Shown here in pieces: positions 45,844 to 58,770 of a stretch of DNA of 64,000 nt. Numbering within the stretch: the first letter of the stretch is position 1; each line of letters begins with the position of its first letter. This DNA is from Abelmoschus esculentus (lineage: Eukaryota; Streptophyta; Magnoliopsida; Malvales; Malvaceae): positions 12,396,936 through 12,460,935 of the forward strand of contig JAUCBN010000017.1 in assembly GCA_035048815.1 (NCBI GenBank). The letters run 5' to 3'. A program made the position numbers and the translations under genes. The notes under the pieces are model-generated. The model was given only the letters and a program-made list of their open reading frames with translations, did no database searches and was not told where the DNA came from.

Positions 45844-47272
45844 AAAATAAATCTCGTTGTTAGATCAGTTGAAGTTATTAAGTTATTAAGTCACCTTAGG
45901 GCGCTATTCCCTGGGGCGATGAGTTTCAGAAGTACGTTACCGGTTCAAAATTAGGTTTTACTACTACTATAACGACGTTTCAAATCACGTAAATCAAGAT
46001 CTTGTTCAAACAAAATCATCAAGATCAAAGGTGATCTACGAAGTTGGATAAAAAGAATAAATATGTTCAAAAGAAAAAACCTTGCAGATGGGGCAGATGA
46101 CTTTGATGGTAACGACTTTTACCTTCAGCTGAAATTTTTTTTGCTTTTGATTCTTCTCAGCGTTTCGTCTCTACGCATCGATATTTTGCTTTTCTCGCGT
46201 TATCTCTGAAACTTCTCGTTTTTTCTTTTGTCAGATGTTTACTGTCTTGCCTTTCGTATGCACTATGCAGTATATTATATTATAAGATAAACTATTTTAG
46301 ACATCACTCGGTTATAAATTTAAAAATAATTCAGTCACTTGATTATAAATTTATAAATAAATTAGATATTTAATTATAAATTTAAAAATAAATATTTTAT
46401 TTAATTAATTTTTTAAAATAAAAAAATTATTATATCATTAAATTAAAATAAAAAAATTCAATAATCTACAATCTCGGTACACCCTTCAATCACTTACCAC
46501 ACTTGATGTTATTGTCCATCAATTTGATAATCAATAGATGTGATAGTTTGATGGATACAATCATTTTACTATTTGATAGTTGATAGACTAATAAAATAGA
46601 TACATTATGACCCTAATAGAGTCTATAGTAAAGACAATCATTCTCTAATAAAAATTTTAAATATGAAAGATTACGTTTATTAAATTATTTTAAATTATGA
46701 CCAAATTAATAGAATGCATAAGTTTTAGGACAATTAATAGACTTGTGTTTCAATTTTAATGACAAAGTAACTTTTTTGTCACAAAATTTTAATTGAGTGA
46801 CATATTTGTTCTCAAACCTATAATTAAGTGATTAAATTTTTACTTTTAAAAGAGTGACATATTTGTTTATAAACTTATAATTCGATGATTCCATGGCTAA
46901 TTTAAGATGTATGATTTTTTTGTTAAATCGATAAATAAGTGTTTTTTTTGTCATTTACTCTATAATATAATAATACATTATAATGATTATTAGGAGTATT
47001 CGAATTTGGGTACCCGATAGAGTAACATATCTATTGGTATGTGATTATTAAGTACCTATAAAAATTCATGTTCTAACAAAATTGGATATTAAGTATTCGG
47101 TTCATAATTTTTTACATTTTTTAAAATTTAAATTTAAAAATAACACATTAAAAAAACACATAAAAATTAAAATAATTTTTTACATTTTTTCACAAAATCA
47201 TCATACACAATACATAATTCAAACAAAAATTAATGATTTTAAATTATTTACGAGGGAGAAGTATATAGATTT

Positions 47273-47293
47273 AATATATATATATATATATAT
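47273..47293. repeat. (TA)n microsatellite
   Basis: About ten uninterrupted TA units. Confidence 0.85.
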
Positions 47294-48189
47294 TATTCAA
47301 CAAAATCTTGAGGATGAATAGATGAAAATTGAGTATAGATAAAAATATTTTTTTAATAATATTATTTTAATTTTAAAAATTAAAAGTTGAAATATAAAAT
47401 ATTAAAAAAATAAATACGAAGAGAAAATAATTTTGAATAATTAAAATTTTGATATTAAATTTTGAAAAATTTTAAACATGCATCTTACACCAATATTGAA
47501 CTATTTTTATACAGGGTTCTGCCTCTTTTTACATATTTTTACATTATTGAAAATCTACATTATTTTTGAGTTACACACATTATTGACACATTATTGTAAA
47601 ATTTTCTTACCCATCTCAATTGTATAATTTACAAAATATAATTTTTAATATATATGAGCGAACAAATTCTACAAATAATAAATTTAGAAATATAAGTAGA
47701 AATAAAAGAAATAAAAAAAAGTTTTATAATTAAAAAATAATCAGTAAAATATAAAAATTATATACAAGATTTAAGTCATAATGGTCTTAAGAATAGTCTA
47801 TTCTTGAAAAAAAAATCTATTACAAAACCAATGCAATACAAATATTGTTTTTAAAATTTAACATAAAATCTGTATTTTAATAAATTAAAATTATAAAAAT
47901 ACAAAATAGCTTTTATAGTTTCATTAAACTATATGACTGAAACGTAACGTCTTTTGGATTAAAAAATATTTTTTCAAAATTTTAAAGAATTATAAATAAT
48001 TTTTTTTAATCTAAATTCTTAATTTACAGTTATTTACATTGATGATATTTTAATATTTTTAAAAATTTTAAAATTATTTTTTTATTCAACTATACAGTGA
48101 TTACAATAAAATCACTTTAAACATTTAAATTTGTGGTATTCATTTATTTTGGCTCTTATACCAGTAAAAATCTCTTAAAGATTCTTTCG

Positions 48190-48330
48190 TAATATTTGAT
48201 CACAGTAGTATTTGTTCTATAATATAATCTTTACCATGTGAGATTGACCGCTCAATCACTCTACTGACATCGTTGATGCTCGAACCCGTAACTTTTAATA
48301 ACAACAACTGTTCCATTAACCATTTGCTAC
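48190..48330 (-). repeat. SINE-like repeat, copy 2
   Basis: On the minus strand this reads GGGTTCGAGC (B-box-like), then AGAGTGATTGAGCGGTCAAT and AAAGATTATATTATAGAACAAATACTACT. It matches copy 1 at 9385-9552 over about 140 bases. Confidence 0.55.
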
Positions 48331-49283
48331 CTTCTTAAAATCATTATTGTTTTCATTAAAACTTTTGTAATAATTTGTTCTGATATTTTGGTTACTACTT
48401 CTATCATTTTTCTGTGATATTCTGAAAATATTGAAAAATTGTCGTCATATATTTTTATGTGCAACTTTTTTAATATATTATAGAGATTATATCACCAAAA
48501 TAAGGCATTAAAATTTTTAATTTTGATCGTGATTTTTTAATATCATAAAAATTTAATATAAATATTTAAATATTTTAAAACCTAAAATTATATAATACAA
48601 ATATAAAAAAAAATTATAAACTTAAATTTAATTTTAAAATAAAAATATTAATAACCTAAGATATAAATATAATTCAATCGAGTCAAATATCCCATTACAA
48701 ATAATTCTGTCTAGAATTATATCAACTGCCCGAAAAAAAATAACGATCGAATTTTTAAAAAATTACTTGGGTCGAAATTTTTTTAACACCTGTACTATTT
48801 ATTATGAGAATTTTAGTTTGGTCATTTATTATTGAATAAACTTATTTTTCTTTTTCTTTTGACAGCTAATTAAACTAAATTTTATTTGAAAACTATTAAT
48901 AAAATGAAAAATTTTCGAAAGTGTATAATAATACGAAAACCAGAACTTTTGTAGAAAAATTAAATGGTAGCAACATCTAATTTTCATAAATAATTTTAAA
49001 TAGATTATATGAGTTTAATTTTAACGTTGATACTAATTACATATTTAATATTATAAAAATAATTACAAATAGCTTTATATTTATAAATTTGTGTATTAGA
49101 TTAATTAATAATTTTAAATAAAATATTCTAATATCAATGATGATATACAAGCGATTTGTGAAAAAAAAAAAAACTAAATTGATATATTTTTACGTATGAT
49201 GTGTTAGATTTATTGGATTATTTTAAATTATGATTAAATTGATAAAACATAGAAGTTTTGATTACTAAAACTATTATTATATT

Positions 49284-49471
49284 TGTTAAGTATGAGAATA
49301 TATTTTGTATCTTTGTGCTTATGGAAAGTGAATTTTATTAGAATATTATGTCTAGTTTATTTTGTATATTTCTACCTTTTCTATTAATTAGTTACCTAGA
49401 ATATTAAGTTAATTCTTGTATATAATAGCTATTCACTCTATGAATAAAATCAAGAAATTTTTTATTCTACA
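49284..49471 (+). repeat. Copia 5' LTR
   Basis: 188 bp, direct repeat of 53801-53969, with scattered substitutions and small gaps. Confidence 0.9.
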
Positions 49472-49770
49472 TGGTATCAATTATCTAGGTTTCTTTAAAA
49501 TATTTTTTGGGTTGTTTAGATTTTAAAAGAAAATTATTTTTTTTAGTTTTTGGTCATTCTTACCCGGCCATCTTTGAAGTCTCTTCCGTCGACACCACCG
49601 GCACCGGAAGAAGCGCCTCCATTCATCCCAGCCGTCGGTCCTTGCATTCGAACTGTTTTTTGGATTGGATATTTGATTTTTTTATACCAATAGTTTTTTT
49701 TTCTGTATTTTCCCTATTCTTTTGGTATTGGGTTGGTTTTTTATGTTTTGGATTTTGTTAATATACTCCT

Positions 49771-50606
49771 ATGTCTAATAAGAAAATTGATATTATGTCT
49801 AACATTTTTTTGATTACATCCAAAATTACCGGTCACAAATTAAATGACTTTAATTTTCTCGATTAGAACCATACAATCGAGTTGTATTTGCTAAGCCTTT
49901 CTATGGACAGATATTTGACTGATGATCCTTTTACGAATGACTCTCGCCTTCCATGTATGCGTGAAGATGCCCGTCTTTATATTCAGTTCAGAATTCTATT
50001 GACAGTGAGGTGGTAGGTATGGTTAATCATTGTCGAACTGTGAAACAGATGATGAATTATTTACAATTTTTATATTCAGGCAAAGGGAGTTTTTCACGAA
50101 TCTATGATGTTTGTCAAAGTTTTTACAGGGATGAAAAAGAAAATCAAACTTTAACTAGTTACTTTATGGATTTTAAAAAGACGTATGAAGAACATAATAT
50201 GTTGCTTCCCTTTAGTTCAGATATCGAGGTTCAACAAAGTCAACGAGAACAAATGATAGTTATGACTTTTCTTGCTAGTCTTCCATCGAAATTTGAGACT
50301 GACAAATCTCAGATTCTCTCTGGTTTTGACTTCTCCTGCCTCGATGATGTTTTTGGGGGGGTACGTCGTACTGAGAATTCTTTGCCTTCTCCATCGTTGC
50401 TACAAAACAATGTTTTAATCAGTCATGCTCCTTCTTCCGACCCTGTTAAGCAACACTTCAAGACTGGTGGTCCTAATCATTCCTTTAGATCAAGGCCCAA
50501 TAAATCTGATCCACGGTTTAGAGCTCGTAGTCAGGATCACGACACTATTATTTGTCATTATTATCACAAACCAGGACATACCAAACGTGATTGTCGAAAA
50601 CTGTAG
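49771..50606 (+). pseudogene. Copia gag with stop and damaged zinc knuckle
   Basis: An ATG at 49771 opens a gag-like frame interrupted by TAG at 49864, where family members usually have Trp. The 3' part, open from 50010 to 50606, ends in C-H-Y-Y-H-K-P-G-H-T-K-R-D-C. The second Cys of the CX2CX4HX4C knuckle is Tyr, so metal binding is probably lost. Confidence 0.8.
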
Positions 50607-50657
50607 TTTAAAAATACTTCGTTCGCTCATATTGCTTCTATTGTAAACACTTCCTCA

Positions 50658-51467
50658 TTGATTGTTACGATATTTGCAGATGAGTATACCAAGCTTATTT
50701 CCACATTTTCAAATTGGATTATTGACTTCGGGTCTACATATAACATGTCAAGTAACCCAAATATTCTTTCTCATTATTCAACCCACCATTCCATCAATAT
50801 TGTTACTTTAGTCGATGGTTCCACTTCTTCTATTATTGTCTCTAGAACTTCGTGTCCAACTCCATCTCTTCATTTGTCTTTTGTTTTGAGTTTACCGAAT
50901 TTATCCTTCAACTTGATGTTCGTTAATAAACTTACTCGTACCCTTAATTGTTATCTCATTTTTCCTAGTTATTGTGTGTTTCAGGATCTTTTGACGAACA
51001 AGATCATTGGTAAAGGACATGGGTCTGACGGTCTCTACATCCTTGACACCCGTACTCCTAAATCTGTTGCTTACACTAGCAGTGTCAAACCTTTTGAAGA
51101 ACATTGTCGATTGGGTTATCCCGCCTTATCTTATTTGATAAAACTTTGTCCTCAATTTTCTAGTTTAAATTTGTTAGATTGTGAGTCTTATCATTTTGAT
51201 AAGCATCATCGTCTTAGCTCCAATCCTAGAGTCAATAAACGAGTTTCTGCTCCTTTTGAATTAATTCACTATGATGTTTGGAGTCTTAGCCCTGTTACTT
51301 CTAAACCTGGTTTTTGTTATTTAATAAAATCTCATTCTGAATTATTTACTCATTTCTTTTTCTTTTGTGCTGAGATTCGTACTCAATTTGGTAAGTCTGT
51401 CCAAAATTCGAGAAGTAATAATATCAAAGAATATGTTTCTGGTCTTTTTTCAGAAATACATGATTAA
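50658..51467 (+). pseudogene. Copia protease and pre-integrase region
   Basis: Near 50718 the frame reads W-I-I-D-F-G-S-T, where copia proteases have D-S-G, so the active-site motif is altered. Further on, the frame includes L-G-Y-P-A-L-S-Y-L and C-E-S-Y-H-F-D-K-H-H-R, the GAG-pre-integrase zinc region with a Cys-to-Tyr change. The following integrase start (F-E-L-I-H-Y-D-V-W) continues but is truncated. Confidence 0.78.
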
Positions 51468-52370
51468 AAACGGTATTAGACATCAAACTTCTTGTGTTGA
51501 CACTCCTTCTCAAAAAGGTGTAGCTGAAGACAAAAATAGACATATCCTGAAATTTCCCCGGGCTTTATTATTTCACATACAGGTTCCAAAATATTTTTGG
51601 GTTGATGTCGTCTCTATGACTTGTTTTTTGATTAATCGTATGTCCTCTTCTATTTTGTTAGGTAACATTACCTTTCTTACCCTTTTTTAGATAAAAATTT
51701 GTTTCTTATATCCCTAAATTTTTTTTGTTGTACTTGTTTCATTAGGGATGTTCGTCCTCAAGTCACCAAACTTGATCCTAAATCTTTGAAATGTGTGTTT
51801 TTTTGGGTATTCTTGTGGATAAAAAGGGTATCGTTGTTATTGTCTAAGTCTGGGGTACATATCTTGTGTTTGTTGATGTTTCTTTTTTTAGAACACAAAC
51901 CTTTTCATTTTCTTCAAGATCCATCGAACAGAACGACGATGATTTATTGTTTTACCAAATTACCTTTTCTTTGGAGTTATCCTCACCCTCATTCGTCAAG
52001 CCCCTATTAAGAACATCTACACCCAGCGATCACCATCACCTTCTTCCGATCTAATTTAACATGTTCCGAATGTTCCAGATTTATGTCCTAATGAGCCAAT
52101 TTCTTTGTCTTCGGATCCACCACCTCTAGATGATCTTGACCTTCCTATTGCACTTCGAAAAGGTAAACGTACTTGTACTTACCTTATTTCTTCTGTTGTT
52201 TCCTATAATTATTTATATTCTTTTTCTTATGCTCTTGTATTATCTTTCGATATTATTTTTGTCCCTAAAACTGTTAGCGAGGCATTATCTCGTCCTAGAT
52301 GGTGTATGACTATGCTTGAGGAAATGACTAATAGAACGTTGATTTTGGTTCCTTTGCCCGCTGATAAATG
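51400..52370 (+). pseudogene. Copia integrase C-terminal remnants and linker
   Basis: Frame 51367-51690 carries G-V-A-E-D-K-N-R-H-I-L, like the conserved G-V-A-E-R-K-N-R-H motif near the catalytic Glu of copia integrase. Later frames (51699-52371) are broken and end in the Pro/Ser-rich linker typical before the transcriptase. Confidence 0.68.
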
Positions 52371-52379
52371 AGCTATTGG

Positions 52380-53800
52380 ATGTAAGTGAATGTTTACTGT
52401 TAAATTTAATCTTGATGGCTCCCTTTATTGTTTGAAAGCTTTGTCTGGTTGTCAAGGGATATGCTCAGACCTATAGTATGGGCTATTCTGATATATTTTC
52501 TCTTATTGCCAAGCTTGCTTCTGTCATGTTATTTATCTCCCTTGTAGTCATTTTTGACTAGCCTCTGCATCAGTTAGATGTCAAGAATGCTTTCTTTCAT
52601 GGTGATCTTCAAGAGGAAATATATATGGAGCAACCACCTAGATTTGTTTCTCAAAGGGGGTTTGGAAAAGTATGTTTTATGAAGAAACCTTTTTATATGG
52701 CCTTAAACAGAGTCCTTGTGCTTGGTTTGGTAAGCTTAGTCAAGCTATTAAAAAGTTTGAGATGTAGAAAAGCGAATCAGATCACTTTGTTTTCTTTAAA
52801 AAGTCTGATAGGGCCATTATTCTACTAGTCGTATACGTAGACAATATCGTGCTCACTAGTAGTGACACTAACGGAATCTCCTCACTAAAGTTTTTCCTCC
52901 ACACTCAGTTTTACACCAAAGATCTGGGGGTGTTAAAATATTTCTTGGGGATTAAGATAAACAAAAGTAAAAAAAAAAAAGATCTTTCTATCTCAAAAAA
53001 AAGTATATGCTTGATCTTTTATCATAATCAGAAAAATTGGTTATTAAACCTTGTAGTACACCAATGATCCCTAATCTATAATTAACCAAAGAATATGAAT
53101 TATTTGATGACCTTGAAAGGTACAGAAGACTTATCGGTAAATTAAATTATCTCACAATGATATATCCTGATATATCTTTTTCGATAAATGTTCTGAGTCA
53201 ATATATATCGTCACCAAATATTGATCATTGAAAAGTAGTAGAGAAAGTTTTAGGTTAGCTAAAAAGGTGCTCCTGGATGTGAAATTCTATATGGAAATCA
53301 TGGTCATACTAGAATTGAATGTTTTTCTAACTCAGATTGGACGGGATGCAAGAAAGATAGAAGATCTAGCTCAGGATATTACGTATTTGTTGGAGGAAAC
53401 TTGATTTCGTAGAAGAGTAAGAAGCAAAATGTTGTCTCACGATCTAGTGCAGAAGCCAAATATAGAGCGATGGTCAAGTCCGCATGTGAGATTATATGGG
53501 TATATCAGCTCATTGATAAAGTTGGAATGAAAGTCCCAAGTACCGAAACACTTTGGTGTGATAATTAGGCTGCAATACACATTGCTTTGAATCCAGTGTT
53601 TCATGAAAGGACAAAACATATTAAGGTTGATTATCATTTTGTTCGCGAAAAAATACAACAAGGCTTGATATCTACAGGTTATGTGAAAAACGGAGAACAA
53701 CTAGACGACATCTTCACCAAATCTCTCAATAAAGTTCGAATCAATTATCTATGTAACAAGTTGGACATGATCAATATCTGTGACACAAATTGAGGGAGAG
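52380..53800 (+). pseudogene. Copia reverse transcriptase and RNase H, catalytically altered
   Basis: Around 52575-52650 the frame reads Q-L-D-V-K-N-A-F-F-H-G-D-L and E-E-I-Y-M-E-Q-P-P. Near 52835 it reads V-V-Y-V-D-N-I-V-L-T, with the second Asp of Y-V-D-D changed to Asn. RNase H motifs follow: S-R-S-S-A-E-A-K-Y-R-A-M near 53440, C-D-N then a stop in place of Gln near 53560, and H-E-R-T-K-H-I-K-V-D-Y-H near 53600. Several stops and frame changes occur. Confidence 0.85.
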
Positions 53801-53969
53801 TGTTAAGTATGAGAATATATTTTGTATCTTATACTTATGAAAATTAATTTTATTAGAATATTATGTCTAGGTTTTAATTTTTCTATTAATTATTTACCTA
53901 AAATATTAGGTTAATTCTTGTATAATAACTAGTCATCCTATGAATAAAATCAAAAAAAATTATTCTACA
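53801..53969 (+). repeat. Copia 3' LTR
   Basis: 169 bp, direct repeat of 49284-49471. Confidence 0.9.
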
Positions 53970-54281
53970 ATGTCAAACATTTATAGATGTTTTTTTTGTA
54001 TTTTAATATAAACAAGACTAATTACAACTAAAATTTTAATTAAGTGATTCAATTATAATTCTTAATAATTAAAAAAATAAAAAATAACTAAATTTATAAT
54101 CGAATGACCTAAAATAATTTACCCTAATAAAAAGTCAGAGGATAATAATTTAGTAGTATGATATTTGCGTGAAATCATATCAAATTCGAAGGGCGAAGGG
54201 GGTGGCGGCTTGAGGCGGAGTTGCTTATCTGAGACGAGAACTTAGTTTGTCGACGCTCACGCAATAAACACCACAATCGCC

Positions 54282-56353
54282 ATGGATTTACTCTCGCTTT
54301 CATCTGCTCTAAACCCTCCTTTCTCCTCTCTTCAACTCAAAAATACACATAAGCCTTCTCTCGCTTTCCCGAACCAAAACCGTTCCTTTCTTAGCCTCGA
54401 ACCAACACCCGTTTCTTCATCTTTCAAGCTGAAAGCCACCTCTAACAGCGTCAAATTCTCAGGCCCGCAGACCCCCGCCACCGCTATGCGAGGGGCTGAG
54501 ACCGACGCTCTGGGGTTGCTGCTGAGGGAGCGAATTGTGTTCCTCGGTAACAACATTGATGATTTTGTGGCCGATGCAATTATAAGTCAGCTGCTGCTTT
54601 TGGACGCTCAGGACCCTACTAAAGATATCAGGCTCTTCATTAATTCCCCAGGTGGTTCTTTGAGGTATACCCTTTTTCACACCTTTTGTATATATTGTTT
54701 TTCTGCCCTGTATTCCTAGACCTAGATCAGATTATTCAGTTTTTAAATTGTTCTCTTCTGAGATGATGACAAGAACGCATTTTTGCTACAATTTCTGCTC
54801 TGTTCCTTTCTCTGACGGGGAAAGAAAGGGAATTTAAATGGATATCTGGGAAATACATATCAGATGATTTTGTCAGTTGGGTATTTTCATTAAGAAGTAG
54901 GGGTGGGGGTAATAAAAAATGAGACTTGTCCTTCTTTGAATGCCATGGTCTAGCTCGGCAAGCCAAATTACAACTCTCAGTTTGTAGCATCAACTTTTAG
55001 ATGAAAATTGTATTGCTTCAACCAAGCAGAAAGAGTGCTGCTTCATCATTAAATTATCATGTGTGATAGTTTAGTTCATAATCTTATTTTCATTTGGGTT
55101 TGTATTTATTCTTTGTTTCTTCTAATGACCAAGCTCAAGTTTCTTAGTACCCTTTAGTTCTCCAATTCTTTAGAAAAGGGCAAATTATACCCCACTAGAT
55201 GCTTTCTAAGGAGACAACTGAACCATTTTTTCTTCTTCTTCTAAACAGCCTTAGTCCTTGGTTAATGCTCTTCAGGTGTTCTTATGTTGTTGCAGGGTCA
55301 GTTGAAAGTGTGCAAATTCTTGAAACTTTATGAGTATAGAGCAGCTGCAATTATAGGCATTTAGGTCATCAATGTGGGCTAGAAAACATGTCTCTATTGT
55401 TACATATTATATTTCCATTGAGCCTATTCAAAAAGAAAATATTCCATTGAGGCTTGAGGCGAAGGGTACCCTCTTCTGTAAGAGAGACATTTTACTTGAT
55501 GGGTAAGGAATTTGAAGATTTTGATGGGGAACTGTTCCTCATAATTTTGTTAATGTACTTACATAATCACTTTGCAAAATATATGCAGACTATAATTTGC
55601 TTGCAAACTTGATAATTTCCATTTCCTTCCCTTTCCACTCGACTAAATAAGATTACTTGCACAACCTTTCTTTGATTTTATCTTTGTGCAATCCAAGTAA
55701 GGGTAATTTACTCTGTTCTTTCCCTTTTTGTTTTTTCGAACTTCTTTATTTCCTGCTATGTTTCTCGTTTTAACATTTTATTTTCCTCCTATTTGATATC
55801 TGATTGTTTCCCCCTCATCTATCCTTTCCTTTTGCTGATTCTCTGTTTTTTTTTCTTTATTTGTATCAGTGCTACAATGGCCATATATGATGTAGTGCAG
55901 CTTGTCCGGGCTGATGTTTCCACCATTGCAATTGGCATTGCAGCATCAACAGCTTCTATTATCCTTGGTGGTGGCACCAAAGGTAAGCGCCTTGCAATGC
56001 CAAACACACGAATAATGGTTCATCAACCTCTAGGAGGTGCTAGTGGACAAGCTATAGACGTAGAAATCCAAGCCCGGGAGATCATGCATAACAAGAACAA
56101 TGTGACAAGAATTATTTCCAGTTTTACTGGGCGTTCATTTGAACAAGTCCTGAAGGATATTGATAGGGATCGGTACATGTCTCCCATGGAAGCAGTTGAA
56201 TATGGAATAATAGATGGAGTGATTGATAGAGATAGCATCATTCCATTGGAACCAGTGCCGGAACGAGTGAAGCCACGATTAAACTATGAGGAAATTAACA
56301 AAGATCCCAGGAAATTTTTGACCCCTGATATTCCAGATGATGAAATATACTAG
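54282..56353 (+). CDS. CLPP3: Plastid Clp protease proteolytic subunit, ClpP3-type, 2 exons, 288 aa
   Basis: Exons are 54282-54664 and 55870-56353, separated by one GT-AG intron of 1205 bp; 867 bases join in frame. The first about 55-65 residues are Ser/Leu/Pro-rich with few acidic residues, as in a chloroplast transit peptide. The ClpP fold follows, with F-I-N-S-P-G-G-S near 119-126. The serine protease triad is visible: Ser154 in G-I-A-A-S, His179 in V-H-Q-P, Asp228 in D-R-D-R-Y. Spacing of 25 and 49 residues equals that of bacterial ClpP. The C-terminal extension ending I-P-D-D-E-I-Y points to the nuclear paralogue ClpP3. Known role: member of the P-ring of the stromal ClpPR core, which with ClpC chaperones degrades chloroplast proteins. 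The ATG context CGCCATGG is favourable. Slightly shorter than Arabidopsis ClpP3 (about 309 aa), mostly in the transit region. ClpP4 or ClpP5 is less likely. Confidence 0.93.
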
Positions 56354-57990
56354 GTTGGCTTGGGTTTTAGCATGCCATGCAAGAGGCATAATGTTATAAT
56401 GGGGATTGCTTTTCAATTTGTTAAGGACTAGAACTTTGTATTTAATTGCCTTCATGAAACAATTTGAATATCTTGAGAACAGGTAATGATCTCTTATTAG
56501 CCGGATATTGATCCAACCTGATATTAATTGAACCAAAAGTTAACTAACCCGATACTCAAATCAAAATTATCGTAGACTTCAACTAAAATCGAATCAAACC
56601 TAAACCAACTCAAATTTAACTTAAATTAAATATAAACAAACTCAAAATGACTAAAATCAAGATGATCTGACCTGAACCGAACCACCTATTTGTCCTTTCT
56701 ATTCTACCCCTAAACAAGACGAGGGAATTTTGATCTTTGAGATCGAGTCATGAGAACTTTTCAGAGCATTAAACTTATATGAGAATAGCCCGACTCATCC
56801 GGCCGATACAGGAATCCCATTCCCCCATCCTACATCGGTGTCCACTTTGTCTACTTCGGTAGGTCCGGCTCAATTGCAGTCTAGCTCATCCTACTACAAA
56901 CAAGCAACGGCAGAGAGAGCCAGGGAGAAGGGAATATGGAGTTTGGGTCATGCATAGTTGAAAACAAAATCAAACAACTAGTTGGGCACCAGATTCTGAT
57001 TCAATTGGTTTAATGAATCATAGAAAAATCAATTATTTTATAAAAAATACAATTTTTAAATATTTTGTTTCCTGATTTTTTTTCTCATGTTTATGTTTTC
57101 CAACACAGAAACATAACTTCGCATGGGAGGAACATGAAAAAAACAGGTTTCTCTTAGATTTGTTTCATACTTATCCAAATGACAAAACTATCTCATCTTC
57201 ACCATTACAACTAGCAGTCTTGCTTCTCTATTCATCTGATCCTTTCACACAAAATCACGTCCATTTACTAGTATTAGTGTCCATTTACTATAATGATATT
57301 GAACTTATTAAGCTTTTAGGGACATAAGTTTTAAAAAATAATTTATTTTTAAATTTATTATACACTTTTAAATGTTTATATTTTATCTCTTAATTATAAA
57401 TCTGAATTTATCTTTAGGGTTACTTATTACAAGCATGCCATCCATGCCCTGCCATGTGCTGTTTTAATTTCAGTACCCCTCCAATAATTACTACTAATGC
57501 TGTGTCGTTGTCTGAGAATGACTCCATCCAGTTTGACCTCAGTGTTTTGTCTAAACAATAACTTTAAATCATTTACTTATCTGGATGTTGTAGAATCTCT
57601 GTCCAATGTTTTACTCAGTAATTAATGTTAATTACTTTATCACCAATGTACACAACATATAACTTATTAAATTATTACAAAATAATAAACTGCAATAATG
57701 GATCTACAAAGATTGAGCACATAAAAATTAATACATAATTTTTTGAATATAGAAATATCAATAAATTTTACCTAAAGAATGTTAAAATCATCGTGCTAAT
57801 CTTATTATATATTTTAAGATAATTATATAACATTACTACGTTGATTTTAATTGATAATTATAATTAACATATTTTTTAAAATAATGATTATATGTTTTCA
57901 GTGACAAAGAACGTATTATATAAAATATAGATATAAGGGTCGTTAAAAATCTTTCTAAACTTAAATAAAAGAAAAAGAGTGCATCATATC
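56354..57990. other. 3' flank of the ClpP3-type gene and intergenic DNA
   Basis: The 3' UTR probably ends within about 150 bases of the stop. Beyond 56500 there are CCGACC/AACCTGA-type words (56500-56700) reminiscent of hAT arms, but no termini could be paired. No gene was recognised. Confidence 0.45.
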
Positions 57991-57991
57991 T

Positions 57992-58770
57992 ATATTAAAA
58001 GGCATAAAGATAATTTTAACCCTTAACGTTTATAATTTTTGTCGTTTTGGCCCTTATTCTTTTTTTGGATAAATTTAGCCCTTAACCTATATCTTTTTGA
58101 CAAATAGCTTATTTTTTAACTATTATGATAACTAGACCGTTAAAAATCTAACAATGATGACATGTCATATGGATATGATAATATATTTTAAATGACATGA
58201 CATCTAACCTATCAAATATATATATATGTGAAATATAATTTTATTCTAATATAAAATATAAAATAATTAAAATTCAAATAAAATTTTAAAAATTAATTAA
58301 TTCTAAAATAAAAGACTATTAAATATTCTCAACCCTAACTATGATAGAATCAAAGTCCTATCTTAAAAAATATGAACACAGTTTGAAATTAATTAATTTT
58401 TTAGGTAGGATTTTAATTCTATCGTAGTTAGGGTTAAGAATGTTTAATAGTATTTTATTTTAGAATTAATTATTTTTTTAATATTTTATTTGAATTTTAA
58501 TTGTTTTATATTTTATATTAGAATAAAATTATATATTATATATATGTATTTGATAGGTTAGATGTCATGTTATCTAAAATATATTATCATATGCATATAA
58601 AATGTCTCATTGTTAGATTTTTAACGGTTCAGTTACTATGGTGTTAAAAAATAAGCTATTTGTTAAAAAGATATAGGTTAAAGACTAAATTTATCCAAAA
58701 AAAGAATAAGGGTCAAAAGACAAAAATTATAAACGTTAAGGGTTAAAATTATCTTTATACCATGTTAAAA
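57992..58770. mobile_element. Mutator-like fold-back element (761 bp), relative of 24495-25407
   Basis: The element spans 58001-58761. It begins GGCATAAAGATAATTTTAACC and ends with its near complement GGTTAAAATTATCTTTATACC; inverted similarity covers most of its length. Flanks ATATTAAAA (57992-58000) and ATGTTAAAA (58762-58770) agree at 8 of 9 bases. The terminal 150 bases are clearly shared with the element at 24495. Non-coding. Confidence 0.83.

Larger units (their letters stand above)
38362..45848 (+). mobile_element. Decayed Ty3/gypsy chromovirus-type retrotransposon
   Basis: LTRs are 38367-38642 and 45567-45843, flanked by AAAAA and AAAAT. The primer site TGGTATCAGAGCC at 38644-38656 matches initiator tRNA-Met. 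The gene order on the + strand is gag remnant, protease, reverse transcriptase, RNase H, integrase, chromodomain, the gypsy order with a chromodomain at the end. All frames carry many stops. A second LTR element (42361-44745) interrupts the integrase gene. Without it the element would be about 5.1 kb. Confidence 0.87.
46991..48794. mobile_element. Possible decayed hAT-type element
   Basis: TAGGAGTATTCGAATTTGGG at the left and TTGGGTCGAAATTTTTTTAACACCTGTA at the right resemble the termini of the 8402-9232 element. The flanks ATGATTAT and CTATTTAT agree at only 5 of 8 positions. The pairing is uncertain. Confidence 0.3.
45849..49283. other. Intergenic DNA, mostly AT-rich
   Basis: No gene recognised. 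At about 46020-46110 the composition is more balanced, but no open frame supports an exon. A SINE-like repeat lies at 48190-48330 and a possible hAT-type element at 46991-48794. Confidence 0.45.
49284..53969 (+). mobile_element. Decayed copia-type LTR retrotransposon, 4.7 kb
   Basis: LTRs are 49284-49471 and 53801-53969, both TGTTAAGTATGAGAATATATTT ... ATTCTACA. TGGTATCAATTATC follows the left LTR (tRNA-Met-type primer site), and TTGAGGGAGAG precedes the right LTR (polypurine tract). Gene order is gag, protease, integrase, reverse transcriptase, RNase H, as in copia. Flanks ATATT and ATGTC agree at only 3 of 5, so the target duplication is lost. Several catalytic motifs are mutated (see parts). 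Confidence 0.9.

Noticed and set aside
46020..46250. Possible short exon with ATGGGGCAGATG and a GTAACG donor-like site
   Set aside because: The frame is too short, no downstream exon was found and no similarity was recognised.
54282..56353. Possible recent transfer of plastid clpP1 to the nucleus
   Set aside because: The protein has a transit-peptide-like start, an intron and the ClpP3 C-terminal ending. It is a normal nuclear paralogue, not a plastid DNA insertion.
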